A stretch of 64,000 nt of DNA from Gordonia lacunae. Its GTDB lineage: Bacteria; Actinomycetota; Actinomycetes; Mycobacteriales; Mycobacteriaceae. Every line of letters begins with the position of its first letter. The stretch's first letter is position 1. The stretch lies in contig NZ_NGFO01000006.1 in the NCBI RefSeq assembly GCF_002149015.1, positions 62,001-126,000 on the forward strand, in the 5' to 3' direction. Of the stretch, positions 18,057-26,131 are shown piece after piece. Under the pieces are notes generated by a model. The model did not search any database. It was given only the letters and a program-made list of their open reading frames with translations, and was not told where the DNA came from. A program made the position numbers and the translations under genes.

Positions 18057-18632
18057 TCACCGTAGTGAGCCCAATTCCGCGGCGCCGAAGGAGACGCTGA
18101 ACTTCACGCACCAGAGGAACACCGACGGATAGTCGCCCAGGTCGACGCCGGCGGGGATCTCGTACAGCTGGTCGCCCTTGTTCCCCTTGATCATCCCGAG
18201 GTCGACGTGTGGGACCCCGGCAGCCGTGCGCCACCCGGCGAATCCCCCGACCACCTCCCCCTGCGACAGCCACACGTGGACGTCCGGTCCGGTGGTGGTG
18301 TCCAGGCCCTCGATCGCCAGCACGCGTGACCCGTCGGGCTGCTCGATGATCGAGACCGATCCGGAGGTCGAGTGTTCGTGGCTGATCAGGCTGCCGCGCG
18401 AGATCACCACCGGCCCGGCGGGAGGCGCCTGCCCCGGCACCGGCGTGGTCGGGGTGACCGCGACCGGGATCGCGTCGTCGACCTCGGTGTCGACGAAGAT
18501 CAGCCACGGCTGGAAGACGACGGCCCCGACCGCCAGCGCCGCGACGATCACGACGCCGAGGCCGCCGAGCAACCACGGCCGGCGGCGGCGTCGGCGCCGG
18601 GGTGGTGCAGGTGGCTGCGGATGACCGGTCAT
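18057..18632 (-). CDS. Membrane-anchored DM13-domain protein
   Basis: A 191-residue protein with a short basic, Pro-rich N-terminus and one transmembrane/signal helix ('[20 protein letters not shown]'). An extracytoplasmic domain resembles DM13 (electron-transfer/DOMON-associated): '[16 protein letters not shown]', '[15 protein letters not shown]' and the C-terminal '[16 protein letters not shown]' with its conserved Cys. The start ATG 18632 gives a sensible anchor. It is only 4 bp upstream of dapE and likely co-transcribed, but no functional link is known. Confidence 0.8.
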   Translation of the reverse strand: MTGHPQPPAPPRRRRRRRPWLLGGLGVVIVAALAVGAVVFQPWLIFVDTEVDDAIPVAVTPTTPVPGQAPPAGPVVISRGSLISHEHSTSGSVSIIEQPDGSRVLAIEGLDTTTGPDVHVWLSQGEVVGGFAGWRTAAGVPHVDLGMIKGNKGDQLYEIPAGVDLGDYPSVFLWCVKFSVSFGAAELGSLR

Positions 18633-18760
18633 GAGGGCGACCCTACGAGCGGCGGACCCCGCGCGACCAGGACTTTGGGCCGAATGGATGACCAGACGGA
18701 GCGCCATGGATGCCGATGGCGAACAGGGGCCGCGGTAGCGATCACCTAGACTCACCTGTC

Positions 18761-19726
18761 GTGACATCTACTGGCGCACACGCAACTGGCATCGCGACCG
18801 TGATCGACGGGGGTTCGACTCCCGGCGTCGTCCTCGACGTCTGGTTCCCCGAACCCGAACTCGACGGTGTCGAGACCGCCGAGACCGTGACCCTCGACGA
18901 CGAGTCGACACCGGCTCACCTCCGTGAGCTGGTGGGTGTCGACGAGGCCCGCGGGGTGAAGACGATCGCGGTCCGCACCGGTATCGCCGACATCGCCGCC
19001 GCACCGATCGACGCCTACGACGTCTACCTCCGACTGCACCTGCTGTCGCACCGCCTCATCACCCCGCACGGCGCCAACCTCGAAGGCATCTTCGGGATGC
19101 TCACCAACGTGGTCTGGACCAACCACGGCCCGTGTGCGGTGGACGACTTCGAGTCGGTGCGGGCCAAGCTGCGCGCCCGCGGACCGGTCACCGTCTACTC
19201 GATCGACAAGTTCCCGCGCATGGTCGACTACGTGGTGCCCGGCGGCGTACGGATCGGCGACGCCGACCGCATCCGTCTCGGTGCACACCTCGCGGCCGGC
19301 ACCACCGTGATGCACGAGGGCTTCGTCAATTTCAATGCCGGCACCCTCGGGTCGTCGATGGTGGAAGGTCGCATCTCCGCGGGCGTCGTCGTCGGCGACG
19401 GCTCCGACATCGGCGGCGGCGCCTCGACGATGGGCACCCTGTCGGGTGGCGGCAAGGAGATCATCGCGCTGGGCAAGCGCTGCCTCCTCGGCGCGAACTC
19501 CGGCTGCGGCATCCCGCTGGGTGACGACTGCGTCGTCGAGGCCGGCCTCTACGTCACCGCCGGCACCAAGGTCACCGGGCCCGACGGCACGCAGATCAAG
19601 GCGCGCGACCTGTCCGGCCAGTCCAACCTGCTGTTCCGTCGCAACAGCCTGACCGGCGCGGTCGAGGTCGTGCCGTGGAAGGGCGACGGCATCGCCCTCA
19701 ACGAGGCACTGCACAAGAACGACTGA
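18761..19726 (+). CDS. dapD: Tetrahydrodipicolinate N-succinyltransferase
   Basis: Transfers succinyl from succinyl-CoA to tetrahydrodipicolinate. The 321-residue protein has the left-handed beta-helix hexapeptide region '[20 protein letters not shown]', then '[20 protein letters not shown]', '[20 protein letters not shown]' and '[17 protein letters not shown]', all typical of the actinobacterial DapD group. The start is GTG 18761 ('[16 protein letters not shown]'), giving a length close to the mycobacterial enzyme (317). Confidence 0.95.
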   Translation: MTSTGAHATGIATVIDGGSTPGVVLDVWFPEPELDGVETAETVTLDDESTPAHLRELVGVDEARGVKTIAVRTGIADIAAAPIDAYDVYLRLHLLSHRLITPHGANLEGIFGMLTNVVWTNHGPCAVDDFESVRAKLRARGPVTVYSIDKFPRMVDYVVPGGVRIGDADRIRLGAHLAAGTTVMHEGFVNFNAGTLGSSMVEGRISAGVVVGDGSDIGGGASTMGTLSGGGKEIIALGKRCLLGANSGCGIPLGDDCVVEAGLYVTAGTKVTGPDGTQIKARDLSGQSNLLFRRNSLTGAVEVVPWKGDGIALNEALHKND

Positions 19727-19772
19727 GTCCGGGCCGCTGGCCGGATCCGTGATCGCGACGTATGGTGGGCTC

Positions 19773-20015
19773 ATGAGCACATCGAACAATCGTTCGACGA
19801 ACGAGACCGACGACGTCCTCGGCGCGGGCGCCGGGAACTCCACCGAGAAGGACCCGGACGACTGGGTGACCGGCGACGAGCCGATGACCGGAGCCCAGCG
19901 CAGCTACCTCGACACCCTCGCGCGAGAGGCCGGCGAGACGCTCTCGGCCGACCTCACCAAGGCCGAGGCCTCCGAGGAGATCGATCGACTACAGCAGAAG
20001 AGCGGTCGCGGCTGA
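19773..20015 (+). CDS. DUF3072 small protein
   Basis: An 80-residue acidic protein with the DUF3072 core 'DDWVTGDEPMTGAQRSYLDT' followed by 'LAREAGE'. The N-terminus is disordered (Ser/Asn/Thr-rich). No function is known. It follows dapD by 46 bp on the same strand and may be co-transcribed. Just downstream, a 15-bp sequence (GGGGTTGATCCGGTT/C) is repeated. Confidence 0.85.
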   Translation: MSTSNNRSTNETDDVLGAGAGNSTEKDPDDWVTGDEPMTGAQRSYLDTLAREAGETLSADLTKAEASEEIDRLQQKSGRG

Positions 20016-20058
20016 TCTGGCCGGGGTTGATCCGGTCGGGGTTGATCCGGTTGGGGGC

Positions 20059-21201
20059 TCAGACGGCCAGCCGGGCGACGGCCGCACTGATCCGTTCATC
20101 GGTCGCGGTGAGCGCCATGCGAACGTGGCGTTCACCCGCCGGCCCGTAGAAATCGCCGGGGGCGCAGAGGATTCCACGCGCGGCGAGCCAGTCGACGGTC
20201 TCCCGGCACGGCTCGTCCCGGGTGGCCCAGAGGTACAGGCCCGCCTCGGAGTGATCGACCCGGAAGCCCGCACCCTCGACTGCGGCCTTCAACAGGCGCC
20301 GACGGGCGGCGTAGCGTTCGCGCTGCTCGTCCACATGCGCATCGTCGCGTAGCGCGGCGGTCATCGCCCCTTGGATCGGGAACGGCACGATCAGTCCGGC
20401 GTGCTTGCGGACCGCGAGCAGTTCGCCGATGAGATCGGGGTCGCCGGCGAAGAACCCGGCACGGTACGACGCCAGGTTCGAGATCTTCGACAGTGAGTGG
20501 ACCGCCAGCAGCCCCGTGTGGTCGCCGTCGCAGACCCGTGGGTCGAGGATCGACAGCGGCTCGCCCTCCCAGCTCAACCCGAGATAACACTCGTCGGACA
20601 CGACGACGGCCCCTCGCTCACGTGCCCATCCGACGACCTTGCGGAGATGGTCCAGGCCGAGGATCTTGCCGGTCGGATTCGACGGCGAGTTGATGAACAT
20701 CAACGCCGGGTTCATCGGCCCCAGGGCGACGGTCGAATCCGCGCGCACCGGTCGGGCACCCGCGAGCAGCGCGCTCACCTCATAGGTCGGGTACGCGACC
20801 TCGGGAATGACCACGTCGTCGCCGGGTCCGAGTCCGAAGGTCGATGCGAGACCCGCGATCGCCTCCTTGGTCCCGATCACCGGCAGGATGCCCGTCTCGT
20901 CGAGCGCGGTGACTCCATGCCGCCGGACCAGTGACTCCGCGGCCGCCTCGCGCAACTCGGGCGTCCCGATCGTCGTCGGGTACCCCGGGAACGTCGAGCT
21001 GTCGGCGAGTGCATCGCGGATGAGATCGGGCACCGGGTCGACGGGCGTGCCCACCGAGAGGTCGACGATGCCGTCGGCGTGAGCCCCGGCCGCCGCCTTG
21101 GCGTCGGCGATCGTGTCCCAGGGAAAGTCGGGCAGGCGCCCGCTCACCCGGGTCGAGGTGACTCGTAGCGGTGCGGCCGCACGGGAGACAGGACTGCTCA
21201 T
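20059..21201 (-). CDS. dapC: Succinyldiaminopimelate aminotransferase
   Basis: A class I/II PLP aminotransferase of the lysine/DAP pathway, converting N-succinyl-2-amino-6-ketopimelate to N-succinyl-LL-DAP. The 380 residues include 'IVDLSVGTPVDPVPDLIRDA', 'GYPTTIGTPELREAAAE', 'MFINSPSNPTGKILGLDHL', 'VVSDECYLGLSW' and the PLP-lysine segment 'AVHSLSKISNLASYRAGFF'. It lies 10 bp downstream of the ferredoxin gene, matching Rv1178 after fdxC (Rv1177). Confidence 0.93.
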   Translation of the reverse strand: MSSPVSRAAAPLRVTSTRVSGRLPDFPWDTIADAKAAAGAHADGIVDLSVGTPVDPVPDLIRDALADSSTFPGYPTTIGTPELREAAAESLVRRHGVTALDETGILPVIGTKEAIAGLASTFGLGPGDDVVIPEVAYPTYEVSALLAGARPVRADSTVALGPMNPALMFINSPSNPTGKILGLDHLRKVVGWARERGAVVVSDECYLGLSWEGEPLSILDPRVCDGDHTGLLAVHSLSKISNLASYRAGFFAGDPDLIGELLAVRKHAGLIVPFPIQGAMTAALRDDAHVDEQRERYAARRRLLKAAVEGAGFRVDHSEAGLYLWATRDEPCRETVDWLAARGILCAPGDFYGPAGERHVRMALTATDERISAAVARLAV

Positions 21202-21211
21202 GCCTAGCCGG

Positions 21212-21541
21212 TCAGTCCTCTTCGTTCATCGGCGGGAGTCCCTTGATGAACGCCGGATCGGCGTCGGTCTTGCCGACCTTGCTGGCACCGCCCGGGGAGC
21301 CGAGGTCGTCGAAGAAGTCCGCGTTCGCGCTGACGTAGGGCTCCCACTCGTCGGGGACATCATCCTCGTAGAAGATCGCCTCGACCGGGCACACCGGCTC
21401 GCACGCACCACAGTCGACGCACTCATCCGGCTGGATGTAGAGCATGCGTCCACCCTCGTAGATGCAGTCGACGGGGCATTCCTCCACGCAAGCCTTGTCC
21501 AACACGTCGACGCAAGGCTCCGCGATGATGTAGGTCACCAC
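21212..21541 (-). CDS. fdxC: 7Fe ferredoxin FdxC
   Basis: A 109-residue bacterial ferredoxin. The N-terminal 3Fe-4S/4Fe-4S pattern is 'EPCVDVLDKACVEECPVDCI', and the second cluster is 'DECVDCGACEPVCPVEAIFY'. This is the seven-iron type found in mycobacteria and Streptomyces that serves oxidoreductases and P450s as electron carrier. The C-terminal 'GLPPMNEED' tail is typical. It is the first gene of an fdxC-dapC unit. Confidence 0.95.
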   Translation of the reverse strand: MVTYIIAEPCVDVLDKACVEECPVDCIYEGGRMLYIQPDECVDCGACEPVCPVEAIFYEDDVPDEWEPYVSANADFFDDLGSPGGASKVGKTDADPAFIKGLPPMNEED

Positions 21542-21827
21542 TCACTCCTTCGCTAGGGAAGATCCGGGTCGACGCGACGAGAAGCGCTGGTTCGGCGTCG
21601 AACAGCACTCCGGCGTCGGCGCCGGTGCGGCCCGAGGGCTGGTCGAACCGCACCCCACAGTATCCGCCCCGGTGGACGCTGCGACGAAATCGGCCCCCGT
21701 CCAGAAGGGCCTGGATCGGCCTGGGAGTAACGAGGATCACACTCGGGCCGCCGGTGGGCGCCACGGGTTTCGCTCATCGTGCCGACAAACCTCGACGCCG
21801 CGATCATCCGCGGGCAGTGTCGGGCAC
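21542..21827. promoter_or_regulatory. fdxC / polycysteine-leader divergent region
   Basis: A 286-bp gap with the fdxC promoter on the left and the leader-peptide promoter on the right. Seven bases before the leader ATG (21828) lies CAGTGT (21815-21820), at the spacing expected of a -10 hexamer for a leaderless transcript, although its match to TANNNT is weak. No gene is seen. Confidence 0.5.
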
Positions 21828-21935
21828 ATGATCGTCGTCGACGAATCCGTCCTGACGGGACACCGACCCGCGGGTGCGTGCGCCCGGGTGCCGCACCGAC
21901 CCACCGCGCGGTCGATGTCGATGTGCTGTTGCTGA
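21828..21935 (+). CDS. Putative polycysteine leader peptide (cysteine-responsive attenuator uORF)
   Basis: A 35-codon frame beginning 'MIVVDESVLTGHRPAG' and ending 'HRPTARSMSMCCC' then TGA, with codons TGC TGT TGC. Its stop is 47 bp upstream of the cysteine dioxygenase ATG. Leaderless short ORFs ending in consecutive Cys codons upstream of sulfur-metabolism operons are established cysteine-responsive attenuators in mycobacteria. Two complementary segments would allow attenuation folding: CGAATCC (21842-21848) pairs with GGATTCG (21974-21980), which overlaps the downstream Shine-Dalgarno. CGATG-TCGA (21913-21921), just before the Cys codons, pairs with TCGA-C-CATCG (21961-21970) with one bulge. 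The peptide is visible in sequence; the mechanism is inferred. Confidence 0.75.
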   Translation: MIVVDESVLTGHRPAGACARVPHRPTARSMSMCCC

Positions 21936-21982
21936 ACCGATCGGCCTCACCACATCCCCGTCGACCATCGCAAGGATTCGCC

Positions 21983-22642
21983 ATGACCTCCACCCTCGCC
22001 CGCACCGAATGGGCGTCCCCGTCCTCGACGTCGTCTCTGTCCGCCGCCCGGAACCGGGCTCGGAACTCCTCGTCACTCCGTGAACGCCCCGGCGCTGCGG
22101 CTCCGCGCACCATCAGCCACCTGCCGACACGGCTTCGGCCCGCCGACCTCCTCCGTATCACCGACCAGGGCGTCGCCGATGTCCTCGACGGCCGGCACGA
22201 CGCCGTGCTCCCGGAGGTCTGGGACGAGCGGCACCGCTGGTCGACCCGACTGCACGCCGACGACGACGTCGATGTGTGGCTGATCAGCTGGACGCCGGGC
22301 GAGGCCACCGAACTCCACGACCACGCCGGCTCGCTCGGCGCGCTGACCGTGCTGTCGGGCAGCTTGCGCGAGTATCACTGGACGGGAGACGATCTGGCGG
22401 TGCGCATCCTCGACGCCGGCGACCAGGCCGCCTTCCCCCTCGGGTGGGTGCACGACGTCGTGCGGAACCCGGTCGTGGCCGCGCCGGAGCCGTCGGCCGG
22501 TGAGCAGCCCGTTGCGCTGGTGACCCCGACGCTGAGCGTGCACGCATACTCTCCGCCGTTGACCGCCATGTCCTACTACGACATCTCCGAGGGCGGGCAC
22601 CTGCGCCGCAATCGGACCGTCCTCACCGACGAACCCGAATGA
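21983..22642 (+). CDS. Cysteine dioxygenase (cupin)
   Basis: A 219-residue type I cysteine dioxygenase of the bacterial cupin group, oxidising L-cysteine to cysteine sulfinate with Fe(II) and O2. The metal-binding motif is 'TELHDHAGSLGALTVLSG' (H112, H114). The third ligand is H157 in 'FPLGWVHDVVRNP', and the C-terminus has 'VHAYSPPLTAMSYYDIS'. AAGGA lies 7 nt before ATG 21983, which decides the start. The first 45 or so residues are Ser/Arg-rich and not family-like. The stop overlaps the rhodanese ATG (ATGA). It is preceded by the polycysteine leader. Confidence 0.88.
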   Translation: MTSTLARTEWASPSSTSSLSAARNRARNSSSLRERPGAAAPRTISHLPTRLRPADLLRITDQGVADVLDGRHDAVLPEVWDERHRWSTRLHADDDVDVWLISWTPGEATELHDHAGSLGALTVLSGSLREYHWTGDDLAVRILDAGDQAAFPLGWVHDVVRNPVVAAPEPSAGEQPVALVTPTLSVHAYSPPLTAMSYYDISEGGHLRRNRTVLTDEPE

Positions 22643-23013
22643 GCGCTCACCGGACCATCGACGACGTGCTCGCCGACGCGCGGTCGCGGATCGCGCGGGT
22701 CGAGCCCGTCGACATCCCGGCGGAGCTGGCCGACGGCGCCGTACTCGTCGACATCCGGCCCGCGGCCCAGCGGGCCGAGGAAGGCGAAGCGCCAGGGGCC
22801 CTCGTGATCGAACGCAACGTCCTCGAATGGCGGTGCGACCCGGCGAGCGACGCACGCATCGACCAGGCGGTCGACCACGACGTCCGCTGGATCATCCTCT
22901 GCTCGCAGGGTTATACGTCGAGCCTCGCCGCGGCCGCGCTGCAGGAGCTCGGACTCCATCGCGCGACCGACGTCATCGGCGGATATGAGGCTCTCGCACC
23001 GGTACTCGGGTAG
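22639..23013 (+). CDS. Rhodanese-like sulfurtransferase-domain protein
   Basis: A 124-residue single rhodanese domain: 'ADGAVLVDIRPAAQR', 'VLEWRCDP', and the active-site loop 'WIILCSQGYTSSLAA' with nucleophile Cys88. Rhodaneses move sulfane sulfur, for example from thiosulfate. Coupled by ATGA overlap to cysteine dioxygenase, it probably handles sulfur from cysteine breakdown. The conserved actinobacterial pair suggests a role in cysteine/persulfide homeostasis. Confidence 0.9.
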   Translation: MSAHRTIDDVLADARSRIARVEPVDIPAELADGAVLVDIRPAAQRAEEGEAPGALVIERNVLEWRCDPASDARIDQAVDHDVRWIILCSQGYTSSLAAAALQELGLHRATDVIGGYEALAPVLG

Positions 23014-23049
23014 CTGCCCGTGAAGGCTCCGGCACATTTCTCGCCAGGC

Positions 23050-23283
23050 CCCTTCGAGGCTCGTCGCTAGCGCTCCTCGCACCTCAGGGAGCAGAGGGGG
23101 TCGCCCTCCTCGCACCTCAAGGAGCGGACGGGGTCGCCCTACTCGCACCTCAGGGAGCAGAGGGGTCGCCCTCCTCGCACCTCAGGGAGCGGACGGTCGC
23201 CCTCCTCGCACCTCAGGGAGCGGACGGTCGCGCTCCTCGCACCTCAGGGAGCAGAGGGTGGCCATCCGCACCTCAGGGGACCA
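23050..23283. repeat. Tandem 29-33-bp repeats plus a dispersed 43-bp element
   Basis: Seven imperfect copies of a unit containing TCGCACCTCAGGGAGC begin near 23077, 23110, 23143, 23175, 23206, 23237 and 23266, with spacing shrinking from 33 to about 29 bp. The first copy is part of a 43-bp element (23050-23092) that reappears at 52669-52712 with one substitution and one insertion. There are no spacers between units. The array fills the 308-bp gap between the convergent rhodanese and cofG genes. Confidence 0.9.
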
Positions 23284-23321
23284 GTGGGGTGTGATTCTTC
23301 GGATCAGGCAGCAGGACACAC

Positions 23322-24569
23322 TCAGGCGACCGCGGGCCACGGTCGCGGCGCCGGGCGCGTGTCGACGGCGAGGCCGGTCACCGGATCGGCGAGTGCCGCG
23401 ACGTGGTGGGTCAGCGCCGGGTCGATCCAGTCGGCACCGTTCAGCACGTAGGGCGGTTGCGCGGTGATGCGCTCGGTGAGAACGAAATCGGACTCCGCGG
23501 TACGCGCGGCCAGGGCGTCGAGGTGCGGCCAGGGGCGCTCCGGGTTGACGTGGTCGGGCGTCAGCGGCGACACCCCGCCCCAGTCGTCGACGCCGGAGGC
23601 GATCAGCGCGGCGCACTCGGCGGGCGACACCAGGTTCGGCGGCGCCTGGACCCGCATGTGCGGGCCGAGGACGATCCGGGCCACCGCGACTGCGGCGAGG
23701 AACTCGGTCATCTCCGCGTCGGGGGTCGAGCGCATGGCGGTGTCCGGCTTGGCGCGGAAGTTCTGCACGATCACCTCCTGGATGTGCCCGCCCTGGGCCT
23801 GCACGTCGGCGAGGGCCAGCAGCGATTCGGCTCGCTCGGTGAGGGATTCGCCGATCCCGACGAGGATTCCGGTGGTGAACGGAACGCGAGCGGTGCCCGC
23901 GTCGCGAAGCACCTGCATGCGGACCAGTGGATCCTTGTCGGGACTTCCGTAGTGCGCCTGCCCCTTCTCGGTGAACAGGCGTCGCGACGTCGTCTCCAGC
24001 ATCATGCCCATCGAGGGCGCGACCGGCCGCAGGTGGCGAAGTTCCTCGAGGCTCATCACACCGGGATTGAGGTGCGGCAGCAGACCCGTCTCGGACAACA
24101 CCGCGACCGCGGCCGCACGCACATAGTCCAGCGTCGAGGAGTAACCCCGTTCGGCCAGCCATTCGCCGGCCTGCGGCCATCTTTCCTCCGGCCGGTCACC
24201 GAGGGTGAACAGGGCTTCCTTGCAGCCGAGTTCGGCACCGCGCCGCGCAAGGTCGACGACCTGGTCGAGTTCGAGATACAGGCCCTCCCCCGCGCGGGCG
24301 AGCTTCCCGGGGACCGTCACGAACGTGCAGTAGTGGCACCGGTCGCGGCACAGGCGGGTCAGCGGGATGAACACTTTGCGGGAGTAGGTGATCTGACGCG
24401 ACCTGCCGACCGCCGCGAGCCCGTCGTCGCGGATCGCCCCGGCGATCGACTGGAGTTCGGTGAGGTCGTCGCCGGAACAGGACAGGAGCGCCACGGCGTC
24501 GTCGAGTCCGATCGGCGCCCGTTCGCGGGCGGCGGCCAGCGCTCCGCGGATGGCGGTCTGGTCGGTCAT
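23322..24569 (-). CDS. cofG: FO synthase subunit 1 (CofG), stand-alone
   Basis: A radical SAM enzyme that, with CofH, makes the deazaflavin FO, the F420 chromophore. The 415 residues correspond to the N-terminal half of mycobacterial FbiC. The cluster motif is intact: '[15 protein letters not shown]' (C74, C78, C81). Also present are '[17 protein letters not shown]', '[15 protein letters not shown]' and '[16 protein letters not shown]'. It ends before any CofH sequence, so it is a separate polypeptide. It is last in a three-gene operon with 4-bp overlaps (CofH-like, monooxygenase, CofG), located where fbiC sits in M. tuberculosis relative to mshB and fdxC. Confidence 0.9.
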   Translation of the reverse strand: MTDQTAIRGALAAARERAPIGLDDAVALLSCSGDDLTELQSIAGAIRDDGLAAVGRSRQITYSRKVFIPLTRLCRDRCHYCTFVTVPGKLARAGEGLYLELDQVVDLARRGAELGCKEALFTLGDRPEERWPQAGEWLAERGYSSTLDYVRAAAVAVLSETGLLPHLNPGVMSLEELRHLRPVAPSMGMMLETTSRRLFTEKGQAHYGSPDKDPLVRMQVLRDAGTARVPFTTGILVGIGESLTERAESLLALADVQAQGGHIQEVIVQNFRAKPDTAMRSTPDAEMTEFLAAVAVARIVLGPHMRVQAPPNLVSPAECAALIASGVDDWGGVSPLTPDHVNPERPWPHLDALAARTAESDFVLTERITAQPPYVLNGADWIDPALTHHVAALADPVTGLAVDTRPAPRPWPAVA

Positions 24570-26131
24570 TCCTCACCCTCCTCGGGTGTTCCGGTGCCGG
24601 GTTCGTCGGGATGTGGTTCGTAGGGTGCGGGGTCGAAGGTGCCGTTGCGTTCACGGAACGACGCCGCGGTGCCCGGCCACAGCAGGGTCAGGCGACCGCT
24701 GTCCGGGTCGACATACCAACTGTCACAACCGGTCAGCCACACAGTCGATTCACTGCGCGTGTCGATCTCACGCGTGTAGGCCTCCTCCGCGGCAGCCGAG
24801 ACCGCCAGGGTCGCGACTGCGTTGTCGGCCATGTACTCCAACGCACCCACGACGTAGTCGAGTTGCGTCTCGATCATGTAGATCGCCGAGTTGTGTCCGA
24901 GTGCGGCGTTCGGCCCGTCGAGGACGAACATGTTGGGGAACCCGCTGACGACGGTCGAGGCATAGGAGGTCATGCCCGCCGACCAGTGCTCGGACAGCCG
25001 GTGCCCGGCGCGGCCGGTGATGCGCGACGCGGCGGGAGGTCGCGCGGCCTCGAATCCGGTTGCCATCACCAGGACGTCGAGGTCGTAGGTGTGACCGCTG
25101 TGCGCGGTGGCCTTGGACTCGGTGACCGACGTCAGCGCGCTCGGCTCGAACACCACGTTGGGCCGCTGCAGCGCCGGATAGAAGTCATCGCTGAGAAGGA
25201 TGCGCTTGCAACCGATCTCGTAGTCGGGCGTCAGCTGCTCACGGAGGCCGGCGTCGGCCACCTGCCCGTGCAGGTGGTCACGGGCCCGCGCCCGGATCTC
25301 ATCGATGTCGGGATGCAACCCGAGTCGCTGCCGGAAGGCCGCGTCGGCCTCGACGAGCAGCTGGTCGCGCACCTCGGCGGCGACGGCCGGATCGAGCATC
25401 GCGGCGCGCTCGTCGTCGGTGTAGTCGCGGTCGGCCCGCGGCACCACATACGGTGCGGTGCGGCAGAACACGACGAGGTCCTCGGCGACCTCGGCGAGGT
25501 GTGGGATGAGTTGCACGGCCGACGCGCCGGTCCCGACGACCCCGACCCGCGCACCCGCCACGGCGACGGCGTCGTCCCAACCGGCCGTGTGGACGACCTG
25601 TCCCGGGAAGGTGTCGAGGCCGTCGATGTCGGGGATACGCGCCTCCGACAATCGCCCCACCGCCAGAACCAGCGTACGGGCGCGGAACGTCGCGGACCGA
25701 CCGTCCGGCGCGGCGGCGGTGATCACCCAGCGCGCGTCCGGCTCATCCCAGACCGCGTCACGCAGTTCGCGATTGAGCTCGATGCGGTCGGCCAGCCGTT
25801 CGTCGACGACGATCTGTTCGAGATAGCCGCGGATCTCCGCGCCGCGCGGGAACCGCGCCGACCAGTCCGCGGGTGGCCGGAACGAGAACGAGTACAGATG
25901 AGCCGGGATGTCGCAGGCGATTCCGGGATAGGTGTTGTCGCGCCACGTGCCTCCCACGCCGTCGGCGCGTTCGAGTACGACAAACGACTCCCGGCCGCGG
26001 CGCGCGAGTTGTGTCGCCATGCCGAGGCCGGCGAAGCCCGCACCGATGATGACGACGTCGACGTCGTCCATCGTCAGCGAGGCCTGGCACGACCCGGCCG
26101 ACGGTCCCGCGGAGGACGGTGTCCCGCTCAC
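24566..26131 (-). CDS. FAD-dependent Baeyer-Villiger-type monooxygenase
   Basis: A 521-residue class B flavin monooxygenase. The FAD-binding '[17 protein letters not shown]' is at about residues 27-43, the BVMO fingerprint FxGxxxHxxxWD is complete as '[13 protein letters not shown]' (175-187), and the NADPH Rossmann motif is '[14 protein letters not shown]'. Its substrate is unknown; relatives oxidise ketones, aldehydes or steroids. The start at 26131 overlaps the upstream CofH-like stop (ATGA), though Met21 ('[12 protein letters not shown]') is an alternative. The stop overlaps cofG. Insertion of a monooxygenase between two FO-synthase relatives is unexpected. Confidence 0.85.
   Translation of the reverse strand: MSGTPSSAGPSAGSCQASLTMDDVDVVIIGAGFAGLGMATQLARRGRESFVVLERADGVGGTWRDNTYPGIACDIPAHLYSFSFRPPADWSARFPRGAEIRGYLEQIVVDERLADRIELNRELRDAVWDEPDARWVITAAAPDGRSATFRARTLVLAVGRLSEARIPDIDGLDTFPGQVVHTAGWDDAVAVAGARVGVVGTGASAVQLIPHLAEVAEDLVVFCRTAPYVVPRADRDYTDDERAAMLDPAVAAEVRDQLLVEADAAFRQRLGLHPDIDEIRARARDHLHGQVADAGLREQLTPDYEIGCKRILLSDDFYPALQRPNVVFEPSALTSVTESKATAHSGHTYDLDVLVMATGFEAARPPAASRITGRAGHRLSEHWSAGMTSYASTVVSGFPNMFVLDGPNAALGHNSAIYMIETQLDYVVGALEYMADNAVATLAVSAAAEEAYTREIDTRSESTVWLTGCDSWYVDPDSGRLTLLWPGTAASFRERNGTFDPAPYEPHPDEPGTGTPEEGEE

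Noticed and set aside
23050..23283. CRISPR array
   Set aside because: Units are contiguous with no unique spacers and there are no cas genes nearby.
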